Source: Chryseobacterium edaphi (GTDB lineage Bacteria > Bacteroidota > Bacteroidia > Flavobacteriales > Weeksellaceae). From it: a stretch of 64,000 bases of DNA. Position 1 is the first letter of the stretch, and every line of letters starts with the position of its first letter. Shown here in pieces: positions 51,762 to 59,754 of the stretch. The position numbers were made by a program, and so were the translations under genes. Where the stretch lies: positions 1,550,001-1,614,000 of the forward strand of contig NZ_JAOTEM010000001.1 in NCBI RefSeq assembly GCF_025628985.1, given 5' to 3'. The notes below the pieces were generated by a model. The model ran no database searches. It saw only the letters and a program-made list of their open reading frames with translations, and was not told where the DNA came from.

Positions 51762-52145
51762 TTATTTCTCCTTACTAATTTCGGTTACAGGTTGACCAAA
51801 TTGTAATATGTAACCGTTGTTATCATAAATGGCAAATTCTCTCATTCCCCACTCGAAAGTTTCAATTTTGTAGCAGATTTTTGTGATCGTTTTCAGATCT
51901 TCCCAAAGATCATTTACATCATTTACGTTAAAATAAAATGAGCCCGAAAAACCGATTTGAGCAAATTTCTCATGCTTATTCGGTTTTGAAATCATGATTT
52001 TCACGCTGTCTTTTTCCAAAAACGCCCACTGCATTTCGGAATTTGCATCAATTAATGAAAATTTTAAAATATGTAAATAAAAACCAATGGTTTCTTCAAA
52101 ATTTTCTGTCCAGATTACTGGAAAAAACGAATTGAATTTTATCAT
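51762..52145 (-). CDS. VOC-family (glyoxalase/bleomycin-resistance-like) protein
   Basis: A 127-residue protein starting MIKFNSFFPVIWTENFEETIGFYLHILKFSL, the usual first module of the vicinal-oxygen-chelate fold. A second module has 'GFSGSFYFNVNDVNDLWEDLK' and ends 'EFAIYDNNGYILQFGQPV', the typical last strand with metal-ligand position. The frame is open 16 codons upstream inside the preceding gene, but the ATG at 52145 overlaps that gene's stop by one base (ATGA) and starts the domain exactly. Coupled to the SRPBCC gene. Substrate unknown. Confidence 0.85.
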   Translation of the reverse strand: MIKFNSFFPVIWTENFEETIGFYLHILKFSLIDANSEMQWAFLEKDSVKIMISKPNKHEKFAQIGFSGSFYFNVNDVNDLWEDLKTITKICYKIETFEWGMREFAIYDNNGYILQFGQPVTEISKEK

Positions 52146-52570
52146 CAGTTTTGCAGATAAAGTTTCAGACTTTGTCCGATAATCTCGTTCCAACCCTGTG
52201 TAAAACTTTCGTTTGAAAAGCCTTCTCCCAAATCTTTCAGATTTTCTGTTCCTTCATGTGTCAAACTAACTTTTGTACCTTCTCCGTCTGATTCAAGTTC
52301 CCAAGTTACAATCGTTTTTTCGTCTGAAAATGAAGGATAAAACCAAGTATGCTTCAGTTTTTGATTCTCAATTATTTCTAAAATTTCGATCCGATGAAGG
52401 TATTTTTTTTCTTCTCCCGGTTCATAGAAATCAAATGATTTTCCAACTTCAGCTTCAAAATCAGGAATATCAAAATACCATGACTGCATTTCGTTTTTGT
52501 CTGTCAATGCTTTCCAGACCTTTTCTATCGGTGCATTGATTTTTTTAGTAACAATAATCGGAGTTTTCAT
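52145..52570 (-). CDS. SRPBCC (AHSA1-like) domain protein
   Basis: A 141-residue START-like fold protein: 'PIIVTKKINAPIEKVWKALTDKNEMQSWYF' at the N-terminus, 'FDFYEPGEEKKYLHRIEILEIIENQKLKHTWFYPS', and 'SLTHEGTENLKDLGEGFSNESFTQGWNEIIGQSLKLYL' with the final long helix containing GW. Members bind hydrophobic ligands or assist chaperones; function here unknown. Translationally coupled to a VOC gene (ATGA overlap) and 22 bp after the Na+/H+ antiporter. Confidence 0.88.
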   Translation of the reverse strand: MKTPIIVTKKINAPIEKVWKALTDKNEMQSWYFDIPDFEAEVGKSFDFYEPGEEKKYLHRIEILEIIENQKLKHTWFYPSFSDEKTIVTWELESDGEGTKVSLTHEGTENLKDLGEGFSNESFTQGWNEIIGQSLKLYLQN

Positions 52571-52592
52571 TTTTGTATTTTTTTAAATTAAA

Positions 52593-54206
52593 TTAACTGT
52601 GAGCAAATCCTGTAATTTTAGCTTCATCAAAATCAAGCTGCATTTCGATTGTTCTCATAACGTGATCGTCAAATATTTTCTCACGTTTCATTCGGTGAAG
52701 TTCGTTTCTCTGAGCCTGGATCAATTGTCGCACAACATCTTTATTTTCATTCATTGCCGTGACGTAATCTCCTGTCGAAGCCATGCATTGAGATTTATCT
52801 GCCATCATCAGCATTTCATTTTCAAGTCTGTGTTTCTGATGACGAACCATACTGTTTGTCTCCGTAAGCTCAGAAAAATCCGATTCCAATTTATTTAAAG
52901 CAGTTTCCTTCAGCTTTCTCATCAGAATGACTTCCTGTTTTTCTTCAGGCAAATCACTTCCGGCGTCATCAACTTTTAAGAATTTCAAAATCGGAGTCAG
53001 CATCAATCCCTGTCCGACTAAAGTTATCAAAATTATCACGAAAGTCACAAATAAAATAATATTACGGTGCGGAAACGCCTCTCCGTTTGGCAAAAATGCA
53101 GGAATAGAAAGTGCAGCAGCCAATGAAACGACTCCACGCATCGCTGCAAAACTAATGATAAACGGTTCACGCCAATCGGGTTTCGGATTTTCCGCCCTTA
53201 ATTTTTTAGACAAAAACCACGGAAAATACATAATGGAATAGCTGTACAATAATCTTGTCAAAATAATTGCGCCACCAATGACGATACTGTAAAAAATACC
53301 TTCGGAAATGGTATAATCTTTCATTGCAGCAACAACAATAGGTAATTCCAAACCGATTAAAATAAAAATAATCGTATTCATCACAAAAATAAGCACACTC
53401 CAAACATTTCCGGATTGAATTCTGGATGTGTGACTCAGGTAACAATGCGAATTATAAGACATCAACAATCCTCCCGCAACAACAGCCAACACACCTGAAA
53501 AATGAAAATGTTCTGCTCCGACATATAAAATGTAAGGAACAATAAGCGTAATAACGGTATCAATATTCGAATTGGAAGGAATCAGTCTTAAAAAGAATCC
53601 GAAAAGCAATCCAACAGCAACACCGATTGCGATTCCTCCAACTGCCATGCTGAAAAAATCTCCGATCGCATCTCTCCAGATAAACTGTCCGGAAATCACT
53701 GCTGCCAAAGCAAATTTAAATACAATTAAACTCGAAGCATCATTAATTAAACTTTCTCCTTCCAGAATACTTGTTATTTTCTTTGGAATCTTCATATGCT
53801 TTAAAACTGAAGTTGCCGCAACTGCATCCGGCGGAGAATTTACTCCTCCCAACAAAAATCCCATTGCGACGGTCAATCCAGGAATTATTGATGAAGAAAG
53901 GTAAGCAACTACAATCGAGGTCAGAAAAACCAATCCGAAAGCCATCGAAAAAATCTGCTTTCTCCATTTGTGAAAATCCTGCCAGGAAGTAAACCAAGCG
54001 GCTTCAAATAAAATAGGCGGAAGGAAAATCAGAAAAACCAAGTCCGGCTCAATCTCTATATGTGGCATTCCCGGAACAAGACTGATAATCAATCCTGCAA
54101 TCACAAGAAAAATCGGATAAGCCACTTTTAGCTTTTGTCCAATCATTACCAATATCATTACAGAAAGTAAAACTGCAATGGATATGATGACATAGGTATG
54201 AATCAT
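52593..54206 (-). CDS. Na+/H+ antiporter (CPA1 family)
   Basis: A 537-residue inner-membrane antiporter with about 12 helices followed by a cytosolic C-terminal domain of about 130 helical residues. CPA1 marks: 'PDLVFLIFLPPILFEAAW' in TM3, 'GVNSPPDAVAATSVLKHMKIPKKITSILEGESLINDASSLIVFKFAL' with the cation-binding ND pair, and 'EPFIISFAAMRGVVSLAAALSIP' near the end. It would exchange Na+ or K+ for protons in pH and salt homeostasis. ATG start. It lies 158 bp after bestrophin and upstream of the SRPBCC/VOC pair. Confidence 0.93.
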   Translation of the reverse strand: MIHTYVIISIAVLLSVMILVMIGQKLKVAYPIFLVIAGLIISLVPGMPHIEIEPDLVFLIFLPPILFEAAWFTSWQDFHKWRKQIFSMAFGLVFLTSIVVAYLSSSIIPGLTVAMGFLLGGVNSPPDAVAATSVLKHMKIPKKITSILEGESLINDASSLIVFKFALAAVISGQFIWRDAIGDFFSMAVGGIAIGVAVGLLFGFFLRLIPSNSNIDTVITLIVPYILYVGAEHFHFSGVLAVVAGGLLMSYNSHCYLSHTSRIQSGNVWSVLIFVMNTIIFILIGLELPIVVAAMKDYTISEGIFYSIVIGGAIILTRLLYSYSIMYFPWFLSKKLRAENPKPDWREPFIISFAAMRGVVSLAAALSIPAFLPNGEAFPHRNIILFVTFVIILITLVGQGLMLTPILKFLKVDDAGSDLPEEKQEVILMRKLKETALNKLESDFSELTETNSMVRHQKHRLENEMLMMADKSQCMASTGDYVTAMNENKDVVRQLIQAQRNELHRMKREKIFDDHVMRTIEMQLDFDEAKITGFAHS

Positions 54207-54364
54207 TATTATTTTTTTAAATATTGTTATTTAATTCTAAGTAATAATTTTCGCTTTGTGTTTCAGTGTTTTATGATGAATGATATTTTGAGCTGCAAGG
54301 ATTTTAATTTCAATAAAATGTAGTTTGAAAATCATCTTTTAAATCTTAACGTTTAAACTGTACT

Positions 54365-55369
54365 TTACATTACAATATTATTTTTAGCCACAATTGCTGC
54401 CGGAAGATCAGTTTCATCCAGCATATCTCTCATATCAATTTCAATGGTGCGGCTAATTTGAGTGATCGGAACGTCATTCGGACTTCCTTCAAACGGATTT
54501 ACTGACGCTTCACCAACGCTGTCTAAAGTATGAAAACACCAAGTCACCAATAACGAAAAAGGAATATTAAACCACAAAGTATAATCTTCCAATACAGTTC
54601 CCTCTCCCATTTTGTCAAATTCTCTGATCAATCCGAACGGTACAAAAATGATAAACATATGCAAAAGATACGTCGTAATCGAAGAGAAGTTTCTCGGATA
54701 AGGAAAGTTTTTGATTCTTTCTGCTTTTCCCTGATCATCTGTAAATTTCACCAATTGCTGATTGATTTGCGTCCATTGAAAATCGTTAATTTCATTTTGA
54801 GAATAAGCTTCAGACAAATCTTTACTTTGCAAAGCCATCAATTGTGTTGCACGGTTTTTTTTGCTTAAAACATATTGAAGTTCATCTGCAGAAAGATAAT
54901 TTTCCAGTTCAGCATCCAAAGTTGAAAGTCTTTCGGGAATTTCATATTTCTGCGCATATTCTTTAAACTGTGAAGTACTCATATTTTCCCAGTTTCTGGA
55001 TTCACGAAGCTGAAAACGAAGTGCCGTCAACCAAGCATAATGACGTCTAAACATCAGTTTTACTTTATCCGAATTCTTCTCAGACAAAGAATCTCTCAGA
55101 ATATATCCAAAACTCCGGCTGTCGTTAATGATTGCTCCGTAAATTTGTCTGGCTTCCCAAAGTCTGCTGTAACTGGCGTTGTTTTTGAACCCTACGATAA
55201 AGGCAACAGCTGTTCCCATAATCGCAATCGGCTGCCACGGAAATGAGACGAAAGTAAATCCAAAATAATAGAGAACAGTTGGAATTGCCGACATGATAAA
55301 CAGAATGTACAGACTTCTCCTTGTCCACATGATAAATTCTATCGGTCCGAATCTTTTTCCTGAATGCAT
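54365..55369 (-). CDS. Bestrophin-family ion channel
   Basis: A 334-residue membrane protein of the bestrophin/UPF0187 family, pentameric anion or cation channels. N-terminal 'RFGPIEFIMWTRRSLYILFIMSAIPTVLYYFGF', 'SFPWQPIAIMGTAVAFIVGFKNNASYSRLWEARQIYGAIINDSRSFGY' (the conserved N-x-x-Y-x-R-W-E-A-R segment), and 'EDYTLWFNIPFSLLVTWCFHTLDSVGEASVNPFEGSPNDVPITQISRTIEIDMRDML' with the characteristic acidic NPFEG-x-x-(N/D)D calcium-clasp-like motif. ATG start. It lies 29 bp after a DUF2490 outer-membrane protein gene, suggesting co-transcription. Confidence 0.93.
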   Translation of the reverse strand: MHSGKRFGPIEFIMWTRRSLYILFIMSAIPTVLYYFGFTFVSFPWQPIAIMGTAVAFIVGFKNNASYSRLWEARQIYGAIINDSRSFGYILRDSLSEKNSDKVKLMFRRHYAWLTALRFQLRESRNWENMSTSQFKEYAQKYEIPERLSTLDAELENYLSADELQYVLSKKNRATQLMALQSKDLSEAYSQNEINDFQWTQINQQLVKFTDDQGKAERIKNFPYPRNFSSITTYLLHMFIIFVPFGLIREFDKMGEGTVLEDYTLWFNIPFSLLVTWCFHTLDSVGEASVNPFEGSPNDVPITQISRTIEIDMRDMLDETDLPAAIVAKNNIVM

Positions 55370-55398
55370 TTTCTTAGTTTTTAGTTTTTTTAATGAAA

Positions 55399-56073
55399 TT
55401 AATTTTTGGTAAACGGAATATTGTTGTAAAATCCGATCTGCACTTGTCCACGGTTTTTATTTTCCTGAATCTGATTCATGTAACCCGCTTCGATTCTCAT
55501 ATTTTTGTTGATGACAAAACCTAAAGCTCCGTAAACTCTGTTTCTGTCGAAAACCGGACTGTCGAGATGCAGGAAAATTTCGTTGTAAGCTGAAAGATAC
55601 AAAGTTTTTGGAAGCATTTCTTTGTTGGTAACCGGAATGTTAAAACCTAAATAATAACGGAACCTCATCCTGAAATCATACTGGAGAAAACGTTCTTCCA
55701 AACGATAACGATGCTGAATATTAAAACGACCGAATTTTTGTTTTGTAATAAATTGCTGGAAAATACGATGTTCAATATTTTCAGTTTTTTCTCCTTGTAC
55801 ATAAGGTTGGCTCAGAATGAAACCATAACCCAATAAAACATTGTTGTTATTTTCGGTAAGATCATAACCAATTCCGGTGCGAATAAGAAGTTGTTCCAAA
55901 TCTCCGATTCCGTCAAAATTACGATATTGAATTTCGTTATGAAAATTAAGTTTTTTGCTGATTTTGTTGTTTCCAAAATACATATACCACGCTCCAAGAT
56001 CACTTTTCTGAGCATAATAAGTTGTAGAAAAACCAATAAGGATTATAAAAATCAACTGCCTGAAAATTTTCAT
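55399..56073 (-). CDS. DUF2490 outer-membrane beta-barrel protein
   Basis: A 224-residue protein with a signal peptide (MKIFRQLIFIILIGFSTTYYAQ) and alternating aromatic beta-strands typical of a DUF2490 barrel: 'LGAWYMYFGNNKISKKLNFHNEIQYRNFDGIGDLEQLLIRTGIGYDL', 'VLLGYGFILSQPY', 'RHRYRLEERFLQYDFRMRFRYYLGFNIPV'-type strands, and a terminal 'AGYMNQIQENKNRGQVQIGFYNNIPF'. Function unknown. First gene of a probable unit with bestrophin and the antiporter. Confidence 0.87.
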   Translation of the reverse strand: MKIFRQLIFIILIGFSTTYYAQKSDLGAWYMYFGNNKISKKLNFHNEIQYRNFDGIGDLEQLLIRTGIGYDLTENNNNVLLGYGFILSQPYVQGEKTENIEHRIFQQFITKQKFGRFNIQHRYRLEERFLQYDFRMRFRYYLGFNIPVTNKEMLPKTLYLSAYNEIFLHLDSPVFDRNRVYGALGFVINKNMRIEAGYMNQIQENKNRGQVQIGFYNNIPFTKN

Positions 56074-56185
56074 GTATTATTCTTTATAATTATTATCTAT
56101 CGTATTTAACAAATCTAATACTTTAAATCAATAATTGCAAATAATAAATAATCATTTGAATTTTCAGGAAGTGAAAAAAGGGAGC

Positions 56186-56578
56186 TTACGAAGGAACTTT
56201 TTCTTCTAAAACATCGTTTCCGTTTTTATCAAAATAAGTACAAGTCATTTCATTTAAATCCATTCTCCAACCTTCTACTCCGTTTTCTACGCAGTCTTTA
56301 CAGAATGTCATATAATCTGTTCCACCTTGTTGGTGAAGTTTTAATCTTGTTTTAAATTGATCAAGATTTAAGTTTTCTGAAATTGGTAATGTTTCGTATT
56401 TACTACCTGTACTTGCAGAATCATTTTCAGGATCAAAATATTCTGTGTTGCCATCTGCAACATACACTGTATAATGCGAAACACCCAAATTTTTAATTGC
56501 CTGAATATATTTCGGAAAATCTGCTCCGCTTTTTACTTTTTGATGTTCTGCTTTGATTTCTTCAATTGTGAATTTCAT
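56186..56578 (-). CDS. DUF1398 family protein
   Basis: A 130-residue cytosolic protein of the DUF1398 family: 'MKFTIEEIKAEHQKVKSGADFPKYIQAIKNLGVSHYTVYVADGNTEYF', then 'LNLDQFKTRLKLHQQGGTDYMTFCKDCVENGVEGWRMDLNEMTCTYFDKNGNDVLEEKV', which carries the conserved H-Q-x-G-x-T-D-Y-x-T-F-C segment and the C-terminal Y-x-D. Related to E. coli YbcV. No known activity. ATG start. Preceded by a copy of the dispersed 80-bp repeat. Confidence 0.85.
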   Translation of the reverse strand: MKFTIEEIKAEHQKVKSGADFPKYIQAIKNLGVSHYTVYVADGNTEYFDPENDSASTGSKYETLPISENLNLDQFKTRLKLHQQGGTDYMTFCKDCVENGVEGWRMDLNEMTCTYFDKNGNDVLEEKVPS

Positions 56579-56623
56579 TTTGTTTGTTTTTTTATATTAT
56601 TTGTTATTGATTGTGATAATTTT

Positions 56624-56705
56624 AACGCAAGATCCGCTAAGATTTTTTTAAATTATTAAGAATATTTTTTCGTTCGCAAAGGCGTTTCACTCAGCAAAGA
56701 TTTTT
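56624..56705 (+). repeat. Dispersed 80-bp repeat, copy 4
   Basis: AACGCAAGATCCGCTAAGAT, then CGTTCGCAAAGGCGTT, then TCACTCAGCAAAGATTT. Same orientation and gap placement as the other copies; the tail is shorter. Confidence 0.7.
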
Positions 56706-56735
56706 AAAATTTTTGATTTTTTAAATACTTAAAAT

Positions 56736-56770
56736 GAAAACCGACAAATTAATCTGCCGGTTATTTTTTA
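56736..56770 (-). terminator. Probable terminator after a VOC gene
   Basis: ACCGACA, AT loop, TGCCGGT: a seven-base stem with one mismatch, flanked by A/T tracts, about 30 bp after the VOC stop at 56798. Confidence 0.5.
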
Positions 56771-56797
56771 ACGCAATTTATTTTTAAAATATAAATA

Positions 56798-57247
56798 TTA
56801 AGGATGTTGCTGCATTTTCGCAGGATCATCATAATTGACCATCCAGTTTATGCTGAATTTATCGGTAAACATTCCGAAATAAGCGCCCCAGAAAGTATCT
56901 GCAAGAGGCATTGTGACTTGTCCGCCTTCAGATAACCCGTTGAATAATTTATCGGCCTCTTCTTTCGAATCTGCATTGATGGAAACTGAAAAATTGTTCC
57001 CGACTTTCAGATTAGAAGACCATTCTCCACCTGTGTCACTTCCCATCAACATAGTTTCTTTCGAGATCGGAAGAGAAACATGCATGATCTTGTCTTTGTC
57101 TTCTTCTGGTGTTTCTTTACCGTCTTGTGGAGGCATTTCGCCAAAAGTTCCCATGTACGGAAACTCTCCTCCGAAAACTGATTTGTAAAATTCGAATGCA
57201 GGTCTGCAATCGCCATTGAATGTTAAGTAAACGTTTACTGTTGCCAT
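56798..57247 (-). CDS. VOC-family protein (PhnB-like)
   Basis: A 149-residue VOC protein of the PhnB/3-demethylubiquinone methyltransferase-like branch (PF06983): 'NVYLTFNGDCRPAFEFYKSVFGGEFPYMGTFGEMPPQDGKETPEEDKDKIMHVSLPISKETMLMGSDTGGEW' and 'VSINADSKEEADKLFNGLSEGGQVTMPLADTFWGAYFGMFTDKFSINWMVNYDD', with the family W-G-A-x-x-G-x-x-x-D-x-F-x-(I/V)-x-W ending. Not a methyltransferase despite frequent labels. ATG start. 101 bp upstream lies a second VOC gene; a heptad repeat occupies that gap. Confidence 0.9.
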   Translation of the reverse strand: MATVNVYLTFNGDCRPAFEFYKSVFGGEFPYMGTFGEMPPQDGKETPEEDKDKIMHVSLPISKETMLMGSDTGGEWSSNLKVGNNFSVSINADSKEEADKLFNGLSEGGQVTMPLADTFWGAYFGMFTDKFSINWMVNYDDPAKMQQHP

Positions 57248-57303
57248 AATTTTAGTTTAAATTTTGTGTTTATTATTTTATTTGATAGTTGATTGTTAAA
57301 GAT

Positions 57304-57352
57304 AAATTACTAAATGCTCATTACTAATTACCCATTACTAATTTATAATCAT
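57304..57352. repeat. Heptad-periodic degenerate tandem repeat
   Basis: Successive 7-mers AAATTAC, TAAATGC, TCATTAC, TAATTAC, CCATTAC, TAATTTA, TAATCAT. It ends at the stop codon of the VOC gene, just as the array at 12196 ends at the purL stop. Confidence 0.55.
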
Positions 57353-57720
57353 CTGTGTTGATCAATCAGAATCATATTTCCGTCGGGATCTTTCAGGAAA
57401 ATATGTTCGGGTCCGGAAGTTGTTTCGTCGGCTTCTTTTTCTAATATTACCTGATTTTCTTTTAAATGTTTTTGAATTTCGCGCACGTCGTCAAAGGACT
57501 CGAGATTCTGTGCATTTTCGTCCCAACCCGGATTGAAAGTCAGCATATTTCCGTCAAACATCGCCTGAAAAAGTCCGATCAATGTCGTTCCGTTTTTCAT
57601 GATCAGATAATTGCTTTCCATACTTCCTCCCATCGTATTGAAACCTAATTTTTCGTAAAAATCTTTAGATTTTTCGAGATCTTTTACGCTTAAACTGATA
57701 GAAAATGCTCCTAATTTCAT
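57349..57720 (-). CDS. VOC-family (glyoxalase-like) protein
   Basis: A 123-residue VOC protein: 'LGAFSISLSVKDLEKSKDFYEKLGFNTMGGSMESNYLIMKNGTTLIGLFQAMFDGNMLTFNPGWDENAQ' and 'VILEKEADETTSGPEHIFLKDPDGNMILIDQH'. The final D-P-D-G-N-x-I-L-I-D-Q-H strand is typical. Substrate unknown. Two bases separate it from the upstream small membrane protein gene, so it closes a packed five-gene run (59590 to 57349). Confidence 0.9.
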   Translation of the reverse strand: MKLGAFSISLSVKDLEKSKDFYEKLGFNTMGGSMESNYLIMKNGTTLIGLFQAMFDGNMLTFNPGWDENAQNLESFDDVREIQKHLKENQVILEKEADETTSGPEHIFLKDPDGNMILIDQHR

Positions 57721-57722
57721 GC

Positions 57723-58124
57723 TTATCTATTTTTATTTAAAGCTAATTTATATCCTACGAAAACCAATCCCCAAACCAAAACTCCTAAAACCCAGAACCA
57801 AACAGGTGTCGGCAAAACTATCATATTGTAAATGGTGAATGAAAGAAAAATAAGCCCACAAATAACTGCGGCTGTAGGTTTTCCGTTTTTTGCAACTTTA
57901 GTCGAAATGAATCCTGAAACCAGAGCTCCTAAAGAGTAACCTACAATCACCATAAATTTACCTAAGAACGGAAGATTTTCGATATAAGCTTTAAACGCAT
58001 TCATATCTCCTGCTTTCATCCCAACCGGATATGGATATAAGCTATGATTCAATGTTTCTACCGCCCAAACGCAGACAGAACCGACGACAATTCCTGCGAT
58101 AACTCCTAAAATAAGTCTTAGCAT
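57723..58124 (-). CDS. Small four-helix membrane protein
   Basis: A 133-residue integral membrane protein with four hydrophobic helices (about 3-22, 50-72, 79-98, 104-127): 'LILGVIAGIVVGSVCVWAVETLNHSLYPYPVG' starts it and the C-terminus is basic. No family recognised beyond a general similarity to small conserved membrane proteins of Bacteroidota. Start ATG is 2 bp downstream of the preceding stop; translationally linked to the VOC gene that follows. Confidence 0.75.
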   Translation of the reverse strand: MLRLILGVIAGIVVGSVCVWAVETLNHSLYPYPVGMKAGDMNAFKAYIENLPFLGKFMVIVGYSLGALVSGFISTKVAKNGKPTAAVICGLIFLSFTIYNMIVLPTPVWFWVLGVLVWGLVFVGYKLALNKNR

Positions 58125-58126
58125 AA

Positions 58127-58597
58127 TTAGTGATTTTTTAATTTAGTTTTAAAATCTAAAGTCCCGTCATAGCTTTTCCAGTTTCCGATCAGTTCGATGT
58201 TAGGATTTTCTATTTTCTCAGTTTTCTTGTTCCAGCTAAATGTATAAGTAAATTTTCCTGTAAAAGTACCGGAATGCTTTCCTTTATTTTCTTCAGACAA
58301 CTCATAATCACCATAAACAGTACTTTTTTTCTTTCCGTCTTTGTACTTTGTAATTGTGATTTTACCTTCGTACTTAGACGTGTTATTTTCAACAACAGAA
58401 TACCCTGAAATAAAATATTCCTGATCATTTTTTTTGTTTTGTTCAGAAATTTCAACTTTAAGTTTTATGGTTTCGTTTTCATTACCTATGGTTCCAACAT
58501 AAGGTTTTGACTGATTCAGCCATACATTTGCAATATTCGGCATTTGAGACCATGCAAAATTTGAAATCAGAATGAGAAAAAGTAAAAGTTTTTTCAT
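58127..58597 (-). CDS. Small secreted beta-rich protein (tandem paralog 1)
   Basis: A 156-residue exported protein (signal MKKLLLFLILISNFAWSQ). The mature part is a series of beta strands with pattern 'LKVEISEQNKKNDQEYFISGYSVVENNTSKYEGKITITKYKDGKKKSTVYGDYEL...KHSGTFTGKFTYTF', resembling the upstream neighbour at 58604-59125. Probably a small beta-barrel or lipocalin-like fold. Function unknown. 6-bp spacing from the upstream gene and 2 bp to the downstream one. Confidence 0.7.
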   Translation of the reverse strand: MKKLLLFLILISNFAWSQMPNIANVWLNQSKPYVGTIGNENETIKLKVEISEQNKKNDQEYFISGYSVVENNTSKYEGKITITKYKDGKKKSTVYGDYELSEENKGKHSGTFTGKFTYTFSWNKKTEKIENPNIELIGNWKSYDGTLDFKTKLKNH

Positions 58598-58603
58598 CTT
58601 GTT

Positions 58604-59125
58604 TTATTTAAATATTACCTTAGAAATATCATCATGGGAAAAATTACTGAACCAGACTTCAGATTCTTTTCCGCTTTCTAAATTTGTAAAAATCCCTTTG
58701 AATGTTGTTGTAGAGTAATTTCCTCTATCACTCAAATTTTTCCTTGTCTGAATACGAAATTTGCCTTTGAAAAATCCGTCATCAATATCGGGCTGAGTTC
58801 CATTTAACTGAAAATCACCAAAAACCAACATTTCATTTGGATGATCTTTTACATTGAATACATAATTGAAAGTAAGTTTACCTGAACATGTCAACGTTTT
58901 TCCGTTCAATATGTAAATACCTTTTACTAAATAGTTTTCCGGCTTTTTAGCATCTTTAGAAACGGTCTCAAATTTTACATCTATTTTACCATCATTTATT
59001 TTGCCGTCAAAACCTAATTTTTCATTCAATAAAATTTTACTGAAATCCTGATCTTTCAAAGGAAAATTATTGGTTTGTGCATAAAAAGTAAAAAGAGGGA
59101 AAAAAAGCAATAAAATTGTTTTCAT
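58604..59125 (-). CDS. Small secreted beta-rich protein (tandem paralog 2)
   Basis: A 173-residue exported protein (signal MKTILLLFFPLFTFYAQ). 'KIDVKFETVSKDAKKPENYLVKGIYILNGKTLTCSGKLTFNYVF', 'MLVFGDFQLNG', 'GFFKGKFRIQTRKN' follow the same order of strands as the next gene, so the two are likely diverged duplicates. Function unknown. It begins 9 bp after the DUF1569 gene stop. Confidence 0.7.
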   Translation of the reverse strand: MKTILLLFFPLFTFYAQTNNFPLKDQDFSKILLNEKLGFDGKINDGKIDVKFETVSKDAKKPENYLVKGIYILNGKTLTCSGKLTFNYVFNVKDHPNEMLVFGDFQLNGTQPDIDDGFFKGKFRIQTRKNLSDRGNYSTTTFKGIFTNLESGKESEVWFSNFSHDDISKVIFK

Positions 59126-59134
59126 CTAATCAGT

Positions 59135-59590
59135 TTAAACTCCAAACTGAGACAAGTGGTGATTCAAATGTTTTGCAAACATATTATTCCATTCGTCAGA
59201 TTTTAATTTACCAAAAGAAAAAGACTCTTTTTCGTGAAAAGCCGATGCTCCCAATTGCTGTGTTTTCTGAATATAGCCAATCAATCGTTTCTTTTCATCG
59301 TCAAAATTTCTTCTTCCGGAGACCACAAATTGAGGCGCAGTCGGAGAATCTCTTGGATAGGCTTTATCACCAACTACTTTTGGTTTTACGAATCTTTTTA
59401 AAATAAATTTTGCGATCGATCCCGGTTTTTTATGTTTTTCCGGCTCGTACACCATTTCGTAAGTGATGCAACAGTGAGCCAACATTTGATCTACCGTCAT
59501 TCTTCCCCACAAACCGTGTGTATCTTCCACCAAATTATTTATTCTATTGATATAATTCTGAGCGTCTTTCGCATCAAATACATTTTCCAT
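59135..59590 (-). CDS. DUF1569 (DinB-like) protein
   Basis: A 151-residue helical-bundle protein of the DUF1569 family: 'GLWGRMTVDQMLAHCCITYEMVYEPE' with a metal-ligand-type His, a central 'PRDSPTAPQFVVSGRRNFDDEKKRLIGYIQKTQQLG', and C-terminal 'SFGKLKSDEWNNMFAKHLNHHLSQFGV', where the HxxHHL cluster matches the DinB/YfiT metal site. Such proteins may be thiol-dependent metalloenzymes in stress responses. ATG start. First gene of a tight five-gene run. Confidence 0.88.
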   Translation of the reverse strand: MENVFDAKDAQNYINRINNLVEDTHGLWGRMTVDQMLAHCCITYEMVYEPEKHKKPGSIAKFILKRFVKPKVVGDKAYPRDSPTAPQFVVSGRRNFDDEKKRLIGYIQKTQQLGASAFHEKESFSFGKLKSDEWNNMFAKHLNHHLSQFGV

Positions 59591-59701
59591 AGTTTATCAA
59601 ATTGTATAAAAACAAATATAATATTATTTCAGGTGATTTTAATAATTGTTTTTAATCTTCAATGGTGAATTAATGAATAAATCATTGCTTCAAATTGCAA
59701 C

Positions 59702-59733
59702 AAAAAACTCCCTACAAAATTTGTAAGGAGTTA
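59702..59733 (-). terminator. Intrinsic terminator of ecotin
   Basis: Minus strand: AACTCCTTACAAA, short loop, TGTAGGGAGTTTTTTG, about 20 bp after the ecotin stop. Confidence 0.8.
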
Positions 59734-59754
59734 AATGCTTTTTATGATTTTAGT

